NCBI GenBank assembly: GCA_024699055.1
Contig: JAILQG010000048.1
Span: 1-44,300, forward strand
Source: Bacteroidales bacterium
GTDB lineage: Bacteria > Bacteroidota > Bacteroidia > Bacteroidales > UBA932
Reading direction: 5' to 3'
DNA: 44,300 nt
Every line of letters begins with the position of its first letter. Position 1 is the stretch's first letter. The notes beneath the pieces are model-generated. The model was not told the DNA's origin. It did no database searches and worked only from the letters and a program-made list of their open reading frames with translations. Positions 16,719 through 25,152 of this stretch are shown here, piece after piece. A program made the translations under genes and the position numbers.

Positions 16719-17329
16719 CGCAGGTAATTCTCCAGCCAGAAACGGTCTACACGAGTAAGCCCGCAGGTCTTCATCTGCGGGTTTCGTCGCATTATACCGG
16801 CGGCGTCCTCATACACGCTGAAACCGGTACCTATCACCTGCATCTCCCCGTTTTCCGGGTAGGTAAGAAGGATTCTGTTGTCCGCGCCCTCCATCCTGAA
16901 GAACTTCAGGTCGACATCCTTCCCCATTTCCTGGCGGGTGACGAACTTACAGATTTCCATGGGGATGTCTTCAAGCCCGGCATCGTAAATCTTGATCTTT
17001 TCCAGCAGGTCGCCCGGAGTGTCCACGATGCGGGCGGTATAATCGGCCAGGCCTTCCTCTGAGGCGATGGTCTGTGCCATCCTGTCCTCCACTTCCTTCA
17101 CTCCGTCCGAGAGCCAGATAAGCAGTTTTTCGTCGGGATCGTGGTAAAGCAGGGGGTAGCGCACGAGGTTGTCGGTGCCGCAGGACGGGCAGGTCCAGAT
17201 GAAGATGCGCCCGAGCAGGAGCTGCTGCTTGAGTTCGGGATTCTCCCTTGAATTCACGATGTTGTAGGCGGGGATATCCGCTTCGCGGCTGCAATGCCTG
17301 CAGCGTGCGTGTACTGTTCCGTCCGGCAT
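16715..17329 (-). CDS. CpXC-type zinc-ribbon protein
   Basis: The protein has 204 residues. Two Cys pairs near the N-terminus (C10/C13 in CRHC and C47/C50 in CPSC) would form a zinc ribbon as in CpXC-domain proteins. Between them lies the family-like stretch NIVNSRENPELKQQLLLG, and YPLLYHDPDEKLLIW follows. The rest is mixed helix and strand without catalytic motifs. Function of the family is unknown. There is no signal peptide, so it should be cytosolic. It converges on galK with a 4-nt overlap and is divergent from yeiH; a perfect -7 box lies 7 nt before its ATG. Confidence 0.85.
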   Translation of the reverse strand: MPDGTVHARCRHCSREADIPAYNIVNSRENPELKQQLLLGRIFIWTCPSCGTDNLVRYPLLYHDPDEKLLIWLSDGVKEVEDRMAQTIASEEGLADYTARIVDTPGDLLEKIKIYDAGLEDIPMEICKFVTRQEMGKDVDLKFFRMEGADNRILLTYPENGEMQVIGTGFSVYEDAAGIMRRNPQMKTCGLTRVDRFWLENYLR

Positions 17330-17336
17330 GATGATG

Positions 17337-17344
17337 CAAATTTA
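17337..17344 (-). promoter_or_regulatory. -7 promoter box for the CpXC gene, near-leaderless
   Basis: TAAATTTG on the minus strand matches TAnnTTTG; its last base is 8 nt from the first base of the ATG at 17329. The -33 region (TTAA) is poor. Confidence 0.5.
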
Positions 17345-17385
17345 GAAAAAAGAGCCTTATGTTTTAAAATAGTAAAAGTTTTTAC

Positions 17386-17393
17386 TAATTTTG
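17386..17393 (+). promoter_or_regulatory. -7 promoter box for the yeiH-like gene
   Basis: TAATTTTG matches TAnnTTTG, 21 nt before the ATG at 17415. TTTA at 17363-17366, 19 bp upstream, is a three-of-four match to the -33 element. Confidence 0.55.
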
Positions 17394-17414
17394 CGGTAGC
17401 TAAACATTCGGATT

Positions 17415-18785
17415 ATGAGTACAAAAACCTCAAACCAAAACATTTCCAAATTATGGAAAACAGAGGATTGGCTGGCCTGCTGGCTCGGTTTCATCGTAAT
17501 TGCGATAGGGATCGCGGCCGTCCTCACCAAGGCGTTCGATTTTTCCGCCGTTAAGTTCGCCACCTGGACCTGGGGTGAACAGCTCACCGGCGCCGCGGCG
17601 AAGAAGGCCGTTCCGCTGGGGCAGCAGCTCGCAAGCGGCGTCTTCTGGATCAAGACCCTCCGCACCTTCCTGGTGCTCGGCGTGCTCTTCTCCATCGGCG
17701 TCAAGCTTCAGGGCGAAAAGATAAAGAACTTCGTTCCCGCCTTCATCGTGCTGTTCGTCATTTCCCTGCTGGTCAGGATGATAAGCGCAGAATTCACCCT
17801 CAACCGCTATCTGGAGTGGGCTTTCTGGGCGCTGCTCATCGGCCTGCTGATTTCCAATACCGTGGGCGTACCAAATTGGCTTAAGCCCGCCATCCGCACC
17901 GAGTTTTACATCAAGACCGGCCTGGTGATAATGGGTTTCAGCGTGCTGTTCAGCAACATCGCCAAGTTCGGCCTCTACGGTATCTCCATCGCCTGGGTGG
18001 TCACCCCGCTCGTGATACTGTTCATGTGGTGGCTGGGCACCAAGGTGTTCAAGATGGACAACAAACCGCTTGTTATCACGATGGCCGCAGCTACTTCCGT
18101 CTGCGGTACCTCCGCCGCCATAGCCACCGGCGCGGCCTCCGACTGCAACAAGAAGGACCTTTCGCTGGTCATCTCCATCTCCATCATCTTCACCATCCTC
18201 ATGATGGTGCTGGAGCCCGTGATCCTCAAGGCCCTCGGAACGCCTGAGATCATGGCCGGATCGCTCATCGGCGGCACCGTGGATTCCACGGGTGCGGTTG
18301 CTGTGGCTGGCTCCACCTTCGGCAGCGGCAGCATCGGCGAGAAGAGCGCCGTGCTCGTGAAGATGATCCAGAACATCCTCATCGGCTTCATCGCCTTCTT
18401 CGTGGCCCTTTTCTTCGCCACCAACGTGAACAGGAAAGAAGGCGAAAAGGTTGGCGCAGGCGAAATCTGGACCCGTTTCCCGAAGTTCATCATCGGCTTC
18501 TTCGTGGCCTCCCTGGTGGCCTCCTTCATCATCCAGCCCCTTGCCGGCGGCGACTCGGTGAAGGCCATCAACGGCGTGCTCGACCAGTACAAGAACTGGG
18601 CATTCGTGCTTGCTTTCGTCAGCATCGGTCTTGACACCAATTTCAAGGATCTCGCCAAGCGCATGCAGGGCGGCAAGGTGCTGTGGCTCTATGTGATAGG
18701 GCAGATCTTCAACATCGTGCTCACCTTCGCGATGATCTGGCTGGTGCTTTCCGGAAAATTCTTCCCGATACCGGTCCTCGATTAA
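17415..18785 (+). CDS. YeiH/UPF0324-family putative sulfate exporter
   Basis: The protein has 456 residues and about 10-12 predicted membrane helices. It belongs to the YeiH family (putative sulfate exporters). SVCGTSAAIATGAA near 226-239 is the conserved loop of this family, mirrored by a later GTVDSTGAVAVAG segment. It is longer than E. coli YeiH because of an extended N-terminal part and a loop (about 50-75, TWGEQLTGAAAKKAVPLG) between the first two helices. The substrate is unproven: the family has been linked to sulfate or sulfonate-derived anions. The next gene, 3 nt downstream, encodes a small membrane protein that may be a partner. Confidence 0.88.
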   Translation: MSTKTSNQNISKLWKTEDWLACWLGFIVIAIGIAAVLTKAFDFSAVKFATWTWGEQLTGAAAKKAVPLGQQLASGVFWIKTLRTFLVLGVLFSIGVKLQGEKIKNFVPAFIVLFVISLLVRMISAEFTLNRYLEWAFWALLIGLLISNTVGVPNWLKPAIRTEFYIKTGLVIMGFSVLFSNIAKFGLYGISIAWVVTPLVILFMWWLGTKVFKMDNKPLVITMAAATSVCGTSAAIATGAASDCNKKDLSLVISISIIFTILMMVLEPVILKALGTPEIMAGSLIGGTVDSTGAVAVAGSTFGSGSIGEKSAVLVKMIQNILIGFIAFFVALFFATNVNRKEGEKVGAGEIWTRFPKFIIGFFVASLVASFIIQPLAGGDSVKAINGVLDQYKNWAFVLAFVSIGLDTNFKDLAKRMQGGKVLWLYVIGQIFNIVLTFAMIWLVLSGKFFPIPVLD

Positions 18786-18788
18786 GAC

Positions 18789-19067
18789 TTGACTAAGAAG
18801 TCTCAAAAGATATGGCGCATAATCACCGCGGTGTTCTGCATCGCGGTGATTGCCGCTTGTATCTATGTGATGAGCAGGGGGTTGGGTCTCAATCCCGACC
18901 TCGATTTCGGCGCGGGCGCCTACTATTACGCCGACATCCCGGAGTACGAGAAAACTCTCGACTGGGATGTCTTCACTCCCGCCCTGCCGTACGCAGTGTA
19001 CGTGCTGCTATTTCTGGCCTGGGGCGTGCTAATGTATCTGCTCTGGAAGTGGATAGACCGGAAATAG
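18789..19067 (+). CDS. Small two-helix membrane protein linked to the YeiH-like transporter
   Basis: The protein has 92 residues. The start is the TTG at 18789, 3 nt after the transporter stop; no in-frame ATG occurs before residue 28, which would destroy the first helix. There is a positive N-terminus (TKKSQKIWR), helix 1 at about 9-28, an acidic and aromatic loop (DLDFGAGAYYYADIPEYEKTLDWD) and helix 2 at about 65-86 ending WKWIDRK. No family recognised. Spacing and membrane character suggest an accessory subunit of the transporter, an inference from context only. Confidence 0.75.
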   Translation: MTKKSQKIWRIITAVFCIAVIAACIYVMSRGLGLNPDLDFGAGAYYYADIPEYEKTLDWDVFTPALPYAVYVLLFLAWGVLMYLLWKWIDRK

Positions 19068-19072
19068 GCCTA

Positions 19073-19462
19073 CTACTTCTTTTTGAGGATCTTCTGGTCC
19101 GTCGCCTCGAATTTGCCCATATCCCATCTGCCGCTGCCGCTCTCGATCTGGACGGCTTTCACCCTTGATGAATCGGTCGCAAACTCGCCTCCGTTGAGGA
19201 TTCCGTCAACGTCGTCATAGAAAAGGTCGATATCCCCCATTCCATTTTCATCCATAAATGCGAAGCGGCCGTCAGTGTCGGTGAAGGTATACGGCCCGTA
19301 TTCGCGGTTATGAAGCGCTACCCTGATGCCCTGCAGGGGCTTTCCGGCCTCGTCGGTCACCCTGCCTTCGGCGGACAGGGCGGCGGTGGGAGCGCCGTAG
19401 CAGCTTGTTACTACAAAAGAGAAGCCCAGAAGGGACAGTGCGGTGAGGAGAAACTTCTTCAT
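19073..19462 (-). CDS. Small lipoprotein resembling radical-SAM-associated lipoproteins
   Basis: The protein has 129 residues from the ATG at 19462. An in-frame TTG three codons upstream is less likely, as the -7 box overlaps it. The lipobox is VTSC. Right after it come YGAPTAALSAEGRVTDEAGKP and LQGIRVAL, then YTFTDTDGRFAF. This is a carboxypeptidase-regulatory-like (CarboxypepD_reg) beta fold behind a short YGxP element. The YGxP plus VTDExGKPxxGIRV arrangement recalls the radical-SAM-associated putative lipoproteins of Bacteroidota. I recall that family by pattern and could not search. No radical SAM gene is in the neighbourhood. It is convergent with the small membrane protein gene, 5 nt apart. 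Confidence 0.7.
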   Translation of the reverse strand: MKKFLLTALSLLGFSFVVTSCYGAPTAALSAEGRVTDEAGKPLQGIRVALHNREYGPYTFTDTDGRFAFMDENGMGDIDLFYDDVDGILNGGEFATDSSRVKAVQIESGSGRWDMGKFEATDQKILKKK

Positions 19463-19468
19463 AACACG

Positions 19469-19499
19469 CAAATATAGAAAAAATATGAAACTGTTCGAA
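19469..19499 (-). promoter_or_regulatory. Promoter of the small lipoprotein gene, near-leaderless
   Basis: TTCG (19496-19499), 19 bp, then a perfect TATATTTG (19469-19476) lies on the minus strand. The box ends 6 nt before the ATG at 19462. Confidence 0.6.
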
Positions 19500-19507
19500 A
19501 CACTTCC

Positions 19508-22396
19508 CTATAAATCAACCGTAAAGACGGCGCTGAGGCTTGAAAGGTCGCGATTGATAGGATTGTAGAGGTATTTCACGCCCACCAGGGTGTTGTAGGG
19601 AACCCAGAGGAAGTTGCCCAGCTGCACGCCCAGCATGGCTCCCGCATAGAGGTTCTGCGTGGATGTGGCCAGGCCCTTGCCGAGCGGAGTGGTGGCGTCG
19701 TAATCGTACGAGCCGTACAGGCGCAGCTGGAAGTTACGGATGTAGAAAGCCGGACAGAGGAAGGTCCAGTCCACTGCCCCGAAGGGCATGGCATATTCGA
19801 GCGATGCGTGCACCCCTGAGTCGATGCTCCAGTCGCAGCCGAAACTGTGGTTGTACCGCACCGTGTATTTGAGCCCGTGGGTGCGGAGCAGGCCCGGCGC
19901 ATATCCGTAAAGGAACACGCTGGCCATGCCGCCGTATGTCTGGCGCATCAGCGGCATGTCGGTAACGTTCAGCTCGGCGCCGAAGCCCCAGCGCGGGAAA
20001 ATGGCCGAAGGCGCGGTAGAAAGCATCGTATAGGCCCTGATGCCCGCCTGGACGAACAGCCCGTCGCAAACCGGGGTTTTCGGATCGGGCAGGCCCCTCC
20101 TGGCTTCGGACATGGGCAGTATCTGCCAGCGGTCGTTACTGTAAGTTGTTTTGAAATACGGCACTATGCCACGCATCCATCCGCTCGAGGACAGGTTCCA
20201 GGGAATGTATGCATTGAGCGCGAGTTTGATGAGCGGCTTGCCGGTGTCGACATCTTCCGAAACGTACCCCTTCTGTTCCTGGTCGAGGTGGAACATGCGC
20301 TCGGTCGCAGGCCTTTCGTTGACGTCCGCCCGCAGCTCCAGCATCGGATACCAGCCGTCGTAGGTGAACTGGGCGTGGAATGCCGGCCTGATGGCGGAGG
20401 TAATATTATTCAGCGACACTCCGACCGAGCCGTAAAAGTTTTCGAGCTCATTCTGGAACCAGGCCGTGGCGCCCAGATATGAGGGCGTGGAGGTCGTCTC
20501 GTAGGATACCGCCTGGACCGCATCGTATTCCACATACACCGGGGCCCAGGAATGCACGTGGAACAGGTTGAGCAGCTTGGAATAGGGCATGGGCGCGCTT
20601 GCCGGCGTCAAGAAATCATCTTCTGGTTCGGGCTGGAGCGGCTCCTGTTCCGACAGCTTGTTGGCAATCGGGCGCGGGAAAGGATCGAGCGGCCCTTCCT
20701 CCCCGAGCAGGGAATCGGCCGACATGGCATAGATGGCCCTTGAATCTGCCCTTGGAGCGGAGAAGTAGAGGCTGTCGCCATGGAAGACCCAGTCGTTGCC
20801 GCCGAATCGGAGCGAGGTCTCTTTCCACAGGGAGCCGTCCTGCGTGAGCGAGTAGAGTTCGGATGTGCCGTCGCGGTCGGAAGTGAACCAAAGCCGGCCG
20901 TCGTAGCCGAAAAGGCGGTTTATCTTGGCCTGGCATGGCTCCAACAGGCACTTCCAGTCGTACACCCGGTAAATCCCGAAGCCGTCTTCCGTGATTCCGC
21001 TGGCGTAGAGCACCCCGTTCATCCAGGCGCTTTCTACCACCTGCATGCCGTCCGGTGCCTTGAAGCGGGCGATTTCCCGTCCGTTCCTTTCGTGGACGAG
21101 GGCGATTCCTGTTGATCCATCTGACGGATAGACGGTCACCACCACGAATGAATCAGCCGGCGCGGGCGTGGGGTTGTAATAGCGTTCCCCACGGGTAAGC
21201 GTGTGCTTCCTGCCCTTCTTGTCGAGGTACCTCAGATTCGAGAAGGCCCTGAGGCCCCAGCGTGCGTCAGGGGTGTATTCGGTCCAGTATATCCTGCCCG
21301 TAACTTCGCTCGGAACGAGCCTGGAAGTCACCGACGCGAACGACGCCAGCCTTTTCTGCCTGCCTGAGGGCGCGGTGTATACCAGTTCGCTGACGCGTTC
21401 CAGCCCTTTGCGGAGCGACAGCAGCGAGTCGCCTTTGAACACCAGGGCGGTATTGGCCTCGTAGCGTTTCGTGGCCTGAGTGAGCCTTTCGGCAGACAGG
21501 AACGGCGCCCTTTGCTCGTCGTTGGCCTCCCATTCGGCCTGGAAAGAGTCTTCTATCCGCCTGAAGGCGTCGTTGAAGCCCAGGCCGGAAATCTCCTTCA
21601 CCGTCTTCTGGAGATTCATCAGGGGGTAGTGCTTGCTGAAGATGCGTCCGTAATATCGTGCTGTGAAATCGGGAGCGTCGAAGGTGGTGCGCATGCCGGC
21701 CGTGAGCATGTAGCCGACACGGTAGTAGTCGGGGGTGAAGTTCTTGAGGGACGAGAACCTCCACTGCCAATAGTTGCGGTACTGCCCTTCAGCGAAGGAA
21801 ACCCTCATGTATTCCAGGAAATCGGAGCTGCGGCCCCTGCCGTTGAGGGTAAGGGCGGTTTCGGCCGTAACTGCGTCGCCCTCGAAGAAAGAGGGACCCG
21901 GATAGAGGGCCGCGGCTGCGCCGGCCCAGAGCTGGCCTATTATCTTGTCTGCGGCACGGAACAGGCCGTTGCCGCGGATGAACTGCATCTGCGCCACGTG
22001 GCGGCCTTCATGCACCGCAAGATAATCAATCCAGGGAAGGGCCTCCGGGTCGTATGCGTCGGGCACCGCCGAAAGGGCCATGTGCCTCGGCGCCCATACC
22101 ACCATGCCATTGGAATAGGCGACATACGGATGGATGATCACTGGCATGGGGGTGCTGTACATCTCATTTGGTTCGTATCCGCAGGTGGGGCCGAGCGGTT
22201 TCCTGTAGCGTTCGAGCTCCACGGCGAAGCGTACCGCCATGGAGTCGGCCCCCTCCGGGTAGACGATTCTGAAGGAGGTTGTATTGAACCATTTCCACTT
22301 GATTCCGGCCGGGTCGGAGCCCATCGGAGTGAACTGGGCCGCAGCGCCAAGCGGGATAAGCAAAAACAGGAAAAATATGACCAGCCGTCTGGGCAT
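19508..22396 (-). CDS. Outer-membrane barrel protein with gluzincin and beta-propeller domains
   Basis: The protein has 962 residues. The frame is open far upstream, but the start is placed at ATG 22396, which gives a signal peptide (MPRRLVIFFLFLLIPLGAAAQ). The sequence upstream of it is only the antisense of the transporter gene. A metallopeptidase-like domain follows with H129-E-G-R-H133 (HExxH in VHEGRHVAQ) and FFEGDAVTAE, which supplies a third-ligand Glu as in MA-clan gluzincins. About 270-570 is a TolB-like propeller (repeats such as GRIYWTEYTPDARWGLRAFS and LWFTSDRDGTSELYSL). About 600-962 is a beta-barrel ending SLSAVFTVDL. Probably a surface peptidase or anchored sensor; activity untested. 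It is divergent from the Na/Pi transporter with 51 bp between starts. Confidence 0.85.
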   Translation of the reverse strand: MPRRLVIFFLFLLIPLGAAAQFTPMGSDPAGIKWKWFNTTSFRIVYPEGADSMAVRFAVELERYRKPLGPTCGYEPNEMYSTPMPVIIHPYVAYSNGMVVWAPRHMALSAVPDAYDPEALPWIDYLAVHEGRHVAQMQFIRGNGLFRAADKIIGQLWAGAAAALYPGPSFFEGDAVTAETALTLNGRGRSSDFLEYMRVSFAEGQYRNYWQWRFSSLKNFTPDYYRVGYMLTAGMRTTFDAPDFTARYYGRIFSKHYPLMNLQKTVKEISGLGFNDAFRRIEDSFQAEWEANDEQRAPFLSAERLTQATKRYEANTALVFKGDSLLSLRKGLERVSELVYTAPSGRQKRLASFASVTSRLVPSEVTGRIYWTEYTPDARWGLRAFSNLRYLDKKGRKHTLTRGERYYNPTPAPADSFVVVTVYPSDGSTGIALVHERNGREIARFKAPDGMQVVESAWMNGVLYASGITEDGFGIYRVYDWKCLLEPCQAKINRLFGYDGRLWFTSDRDGTSELYSLTQDGSLWKETSLRFGGNDWVFHGDSLYFSAPRADSRAIYAMSADSLLGEEGPLDPFPRPIANKLSEQEPLQPEPEDDFLTPASAPMPYSKLLNLFHVHSWAPVYVEYDAVQAVSYETTSTPSYLGATAWFQNELENFYGSVGVSLNNITSAIRPAFHAQFTYDGWYPMLELRADVNERPATERMFHLDQEQKGYVSEDVDTGKPLIKLALNAYIPWNLSSSGWMRGIVPYFKTTYSNDRWQILPMSEARRGLPDPKTPVCDGLFVQAGIRAYTMLSTAPSAIFPRWGFGAELNVTDMPLMRQTYGGMASVFLYGYAPGLLRTHGLKYTVRYNHSFGCDWSIDSGVHASLEYAMPFGAVDWTFLCPAFYIRNFQLRLYGSYDYDATTPLGKGLATSTQNLYAGAMLGVQLGNFLWVPYNTLVGVKYLYNPINRDLSSLSAVFTVDL

Positions 22397-22441
22397 TTCA
22401 GTATTTTTTGTAAATTTAGCAGAATTTTCGCTAATAACAGA
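22388..22441. promoter_or_regulatory. Possible bidirectional promoter with dyad symmetry
   Basis: The palindrome TAAATTTA (22411-22418) is a one-mismatch -7 box in both directions. Exactly 19 bp away on each side is TCTG: 22388-22391 on the plus strand and 22438-22441 read on the minus strand. It would serve the minus-strand barrel gene (start 22396) and the plus-strand transporter (start 22448). No other promoter candidate was seen in the 51-bp gap. Confidence 0.45.
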
Positions 22442-22447
22442 ATACCC

Positions 22448-24190
22448 ATGAGTCTCGTTCTTCAAATTTTGACTCTGCTCGGCTCGCTGGGCATGTTCCT
22501 CTACGGAATGTCTCTCATGAGCGGAGGGCTGCAGAAGATGGCCGGCAACCGCCTGCGCACCTTCATGGCCAAAATGACCTCCAACACGTTCAAGTGCATC
22601 CTCACCGGCATCACAGTTACCGCACTGGTGCAGTCGTCCACGGCCACCACGCTCATGCTGGTGAGCTTCGTGAACGCCGGTCTGCTCAGCCTGGCCACGG
22701 CAATCGCCGTCATCATGGGCGCCAACATAGGCACCACGGTCACGGCCTGGATATTCGCCCTCAGCTTCGGTGCCGGCTCGTTCAGCTTCGGCACCATCGC
22801 AGTGCCACTCATGGCGCTTGCGTATCTGCTGGTATCGTCCAAGAACAAGAAGAACAACAACATGGGCGAGTTCATAATGGGTTTCGCCCTGTTGTTCCTG
22901 GGCCTCGCGACCCTGCGTGAAACGTCCACCGTCCTGCTCGACAACGAACCTGTCCGCCAGTTCCTCGGCGGGCTCACCGGTTGGGGATTCGGCAGCGTGC
23001 TGCTCTTCATGGTGGCCGGCGCCTGCATGACCCTCATGCTTCAGAGCTCCGCGGCCACGATGGCCATCACCATGGTGCTTGTGGCCAACGGCTACATCCC
23101 ATTCACCATGGCCGCCGCCATGGTTCTGGGCGAGAATATCGGAACCACCATCACTTCCAATATTGCGGCGTCCGTGGCCAATGTCAGTGCAAAACGCACG
23201 GCGCGGGCGCACCTGCTCTTCAACCTCTTCGGTGTGCTGTGGGTAGTGTGCCTGTTCCATCCCTTCCTCAATCTGCTTGGGAACATAGTGGAACTCTTCG
23301 GCTTCCCCAACCCGGCCGTCACCGATTTCTCCACGGCCGACGCCGCTACCAAAGAGGCTCTCGTGGCGTCGCTGCCATACAGCGTGGCCACCCTGCACAC
23401 CCTGTTCAACATCATCAACACCCTCATCCTCGTCTGGTTCATCCCGCTGATAGAAAAGTTAGTAACCTGGATGGTGCCGGCCCACAAGGAAGAAGACGAG
23501 AAGTTCCGCCTCAAATACATCGACAGCGGCCTTATCACCACCGGTGACCTTGCCCTCAACTCCGTCAAACTGGAACTGGTGCGCTACGGCGACATCACCT
23601 CGCGCATCATCGAATTCCTACGCGGGGCCATCCAGGCGGAAAGCCAGGAGGCCTTCCAGCCCTTCGACGACGATCTCATCAAATACGAAGAGATAACCGA
23701 CCGTTTCGAAAAGGAAATCGCCGCCTACCTGGGCGAGGCCACGAAGCGCGAGATGAGCCATGAAGCTACCCTGCGCGTCAAGGAATACTACCGCGTAATA
23801 GGCGAACTGGAGTCCGTCGGCGACAGCGGCGAAACCATGGGTAAAGTGATTGCCCGCGCCTGGGCCCACGAAAAACAGTTCCTGCCGGACATGAAGCAGA
23901 AACTGCTCAAGATGTGCGATCTGCTGGACGAGGCCTTCGCCGCGATGCACACCAACCTGGAAACCCCGTCGGTGGAAATCACCGACATCACCAACGCCGA
24001 ACAGGCGGAAGAGAATATCAACAACTATCGCGACATCCTTCGCGAAGAGCATCTGAGCAACATAGAAAAGAGCAACTATCCTTACGAGACCGGCGCTTTC
24101 TACATGGATCTGGTGAACAGCTTCGAGAAGATGGGAGACTTCCTTATCAACATTTCCCAAAGTGTGTACAGTGTCAAGAATCTCAAGTAG
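22448..24190 (+). CDS. Na/Pi cotransporter family protein with PhoU-like tail
   Basis: The protein has 580 residues. The start at ATG 22448 gives MSLVLQILTLLGSLGMFLYGM, the family N-terminus; the frame is open further upstream but only as antisense of the neighbour. The two inverted repeats of the family carry QSSTATTLM (near 60) and QSSAATMAI (near 198), the substrate and ion-binding QSS motifs. GANIGTTVTA and GENIGTTITS follow each. About nine membrane helices fill residues 1-340. The cytosolic C-terminus (about 370-575) is helical and PhoU-like, as in NptA-type transporters. It imports or exports phosphate with sodium. It overlaps the following lipoprotein gene by 20 nt. Confidence 0.93.
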   Translation: MSLVLQILTLLGSLGMFLYGMSLMSGGLQKMAGNRLRTFMAKMTSNTFKCILTGITVTALVQSSTATTLMLVSFVNAGLLSLATAIAVIMGANIGTTVTAWIFALSFGAGSFSFGTIAVPLMALAYLLVSSKNKKNNNMGEFIMGFALLFLGLATLRETSTVLLDNEPVRQFLGGLTGWGFGSVLLFMVAGACMTLMLQSSAATMAITMVLVANGYIPFTMAAAMVLGENIGTTITSNIAASVANVSAKRTARAHLLFNLFGVLWVVCLFHPFLNLLGNIVELFGFPNPAVTDFSTADAATKEALVASLPYSVATLHTLFNIINTLILVWFIPLIEKLVTWMVPAHKEEDEKFRLKYIDSGLITTGDLALNSVKLELVRYGDITSRIIEFLRGAIQAESQEAFQPFDDDLIKYEEITDRFEKEIAAYLGEATKREMSHEATLRVKEYYRVIGELESVGDSGETMGKVIARAWAHEKQFLPDMKQKLLKMCDLLDEAFAAMHTNLETPSVEITDITNAEQAEENINNYRDILREEHLSNIEKSNYPYETGAFYMDLVNSFEKMGDFLINISQSVYSVKNLK

Positions 24191-25130
24191 CGGCATCCTG
24201 CTCGCTATCCTCCTGCTGCTTGCCGGCTGCGCCGGGCGCGGGAACAAGACTGTGAACACGGTGGGGCCGCGCAGTTTTCCGCAGGTGACCATTCCCGAGG
24301 CCTATACCGACGAGGCCGACAGGATAGCCTACGGTGCCGGGCATTTCTGGGATCCCTACCTCGCTGGTGAGGGCGCCACGGACAGCGCCTATGTGCTGGG
24401 CGTGGCCCGAAATGAACTGGAACAGAACCTTGCCAATTACATAGCCATCCTGGGCATGGAACCGCTTCCCGAGGCAACAAGGCATATGGAAGGCCTTTTC
24501 AAGGGGGTGTCCGCAGTCCAGAAGAGGGACAGCACCTCGCACTTCTTCGATGCCTTCTCCGAGCTCGTGAGTTCGTATCTTTACGACCCCAATTCTCCCC
24601 TGCGCGACGAAGACCTGTACCTGCCCTATGTGAGCGGGCTTGCCGAAAGCCCGTATACCCCCGACAATATGCGGGCGGTATACCGTTACCAGGCGCTCAT
24701 GTGCTCTCTGAATCAGCGCGGGTCCGTGGCTCCGGACATCAAGGCCCGAACCGCAAGCGGCTCGCAGTTCACGCTCCACGGCATCAAGGCCCCCTTCACC
24801 CTGCTGTTCTTCAGCAATCCAGGCTGTTCCGCCTGCAGGGAGATGATGGAAACCATACAGAACGAAATTACCCCGATGTTCCCGAAGGGCACCGTGGCCG
24901 TGGCCAACATCTACATCGATGACGAGTTGGACGCATGGAGGAAATACGTCGACAATTACCCGGAGGAATGGTACACCGGCTATGATTTCACCCATGAGGT
25001 CCGCGACGAGCAGACTTACAGTGTCAGGGCCATTCCGTCGCTGTATCTGCTCGATTCCGAAAAGCGCATCATCTACAAGGATGCGCCGGTAGAGAAAATA
25101 TTAGTATATTTACAATCACTGGACTACTAA
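24171..25130 (+). CDS. DUF5106-like thioredoxin-fold lipoprotein
   Basis: The protein has 319 residues. The start is taken as GTG 24171 (MSRISSSGILLAILLLLAGC, lipobox Cys20); GTG 24162 three codons earlier is possible. The N-terminal half has a helical domain with YGAGHFWDPYL and a segment beginning NELEQNLANYIAIL, as in DUF5106 proteins. The C-terminal half is a thioredoxin fold with C219-S-A-C222 (NPGCSACREM), a cis-Pro segment RAIPSLYLLD and a final YKDAP. It should be an envelope-anchored disulfide reductase or isomerase of the TlpA/ResA type. The gene overlaps the Na/Pi transporter by 20 nt, so it is translationally coupled. A functional link to phosphate transport is not evident. Confidence 0.82.
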   Translation: MSRISSSGILLAILLLLAGCAGRGNKTVNTVGPRSFPQVTIPEAYTDEADRIAYGAGHFWDPYLAGEGATDSAYVLGVARNELEQNLANYIAILGMEPLPEATRHMEGLFKGVSAVQKRDSTSHFFDAFSELVSSYLYDPNSPLRDEDLYLPYVSGLAESPYTPDNMRAVYRYQALMCSLNQRGSVAPDIKARTASGSQFTLHGIKAPFTLLFFSNPGCSACREMMETIQNEITPMFPKGTVAVANIYIDDELDAWRKYVDNYPEEWYTGYDFTHEVRDEQTYSVRAIPSLYLLDSEKRIIYKDAPVEKILVYLQSLDY

Positions 25131-25152
25131 CCATTTTAAATTCAATACTACT

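Noticed and set aside
21512..22447. In-frame upstream extension of the Na/Pi transporter
   Set aside because: It is antisense to the barrel peptidase gene; ATG 22448 begins the family-typical N-terminus.
22397..23398. In-frame upstream extension of the barrel peptidase (about 334 codons)
   Set aside because: It is the antisense of the Na/Pi transporter gene, is His/Glu/Gly-rich without domain sense, and the ATG at 22396 gives a proper signal peptide.
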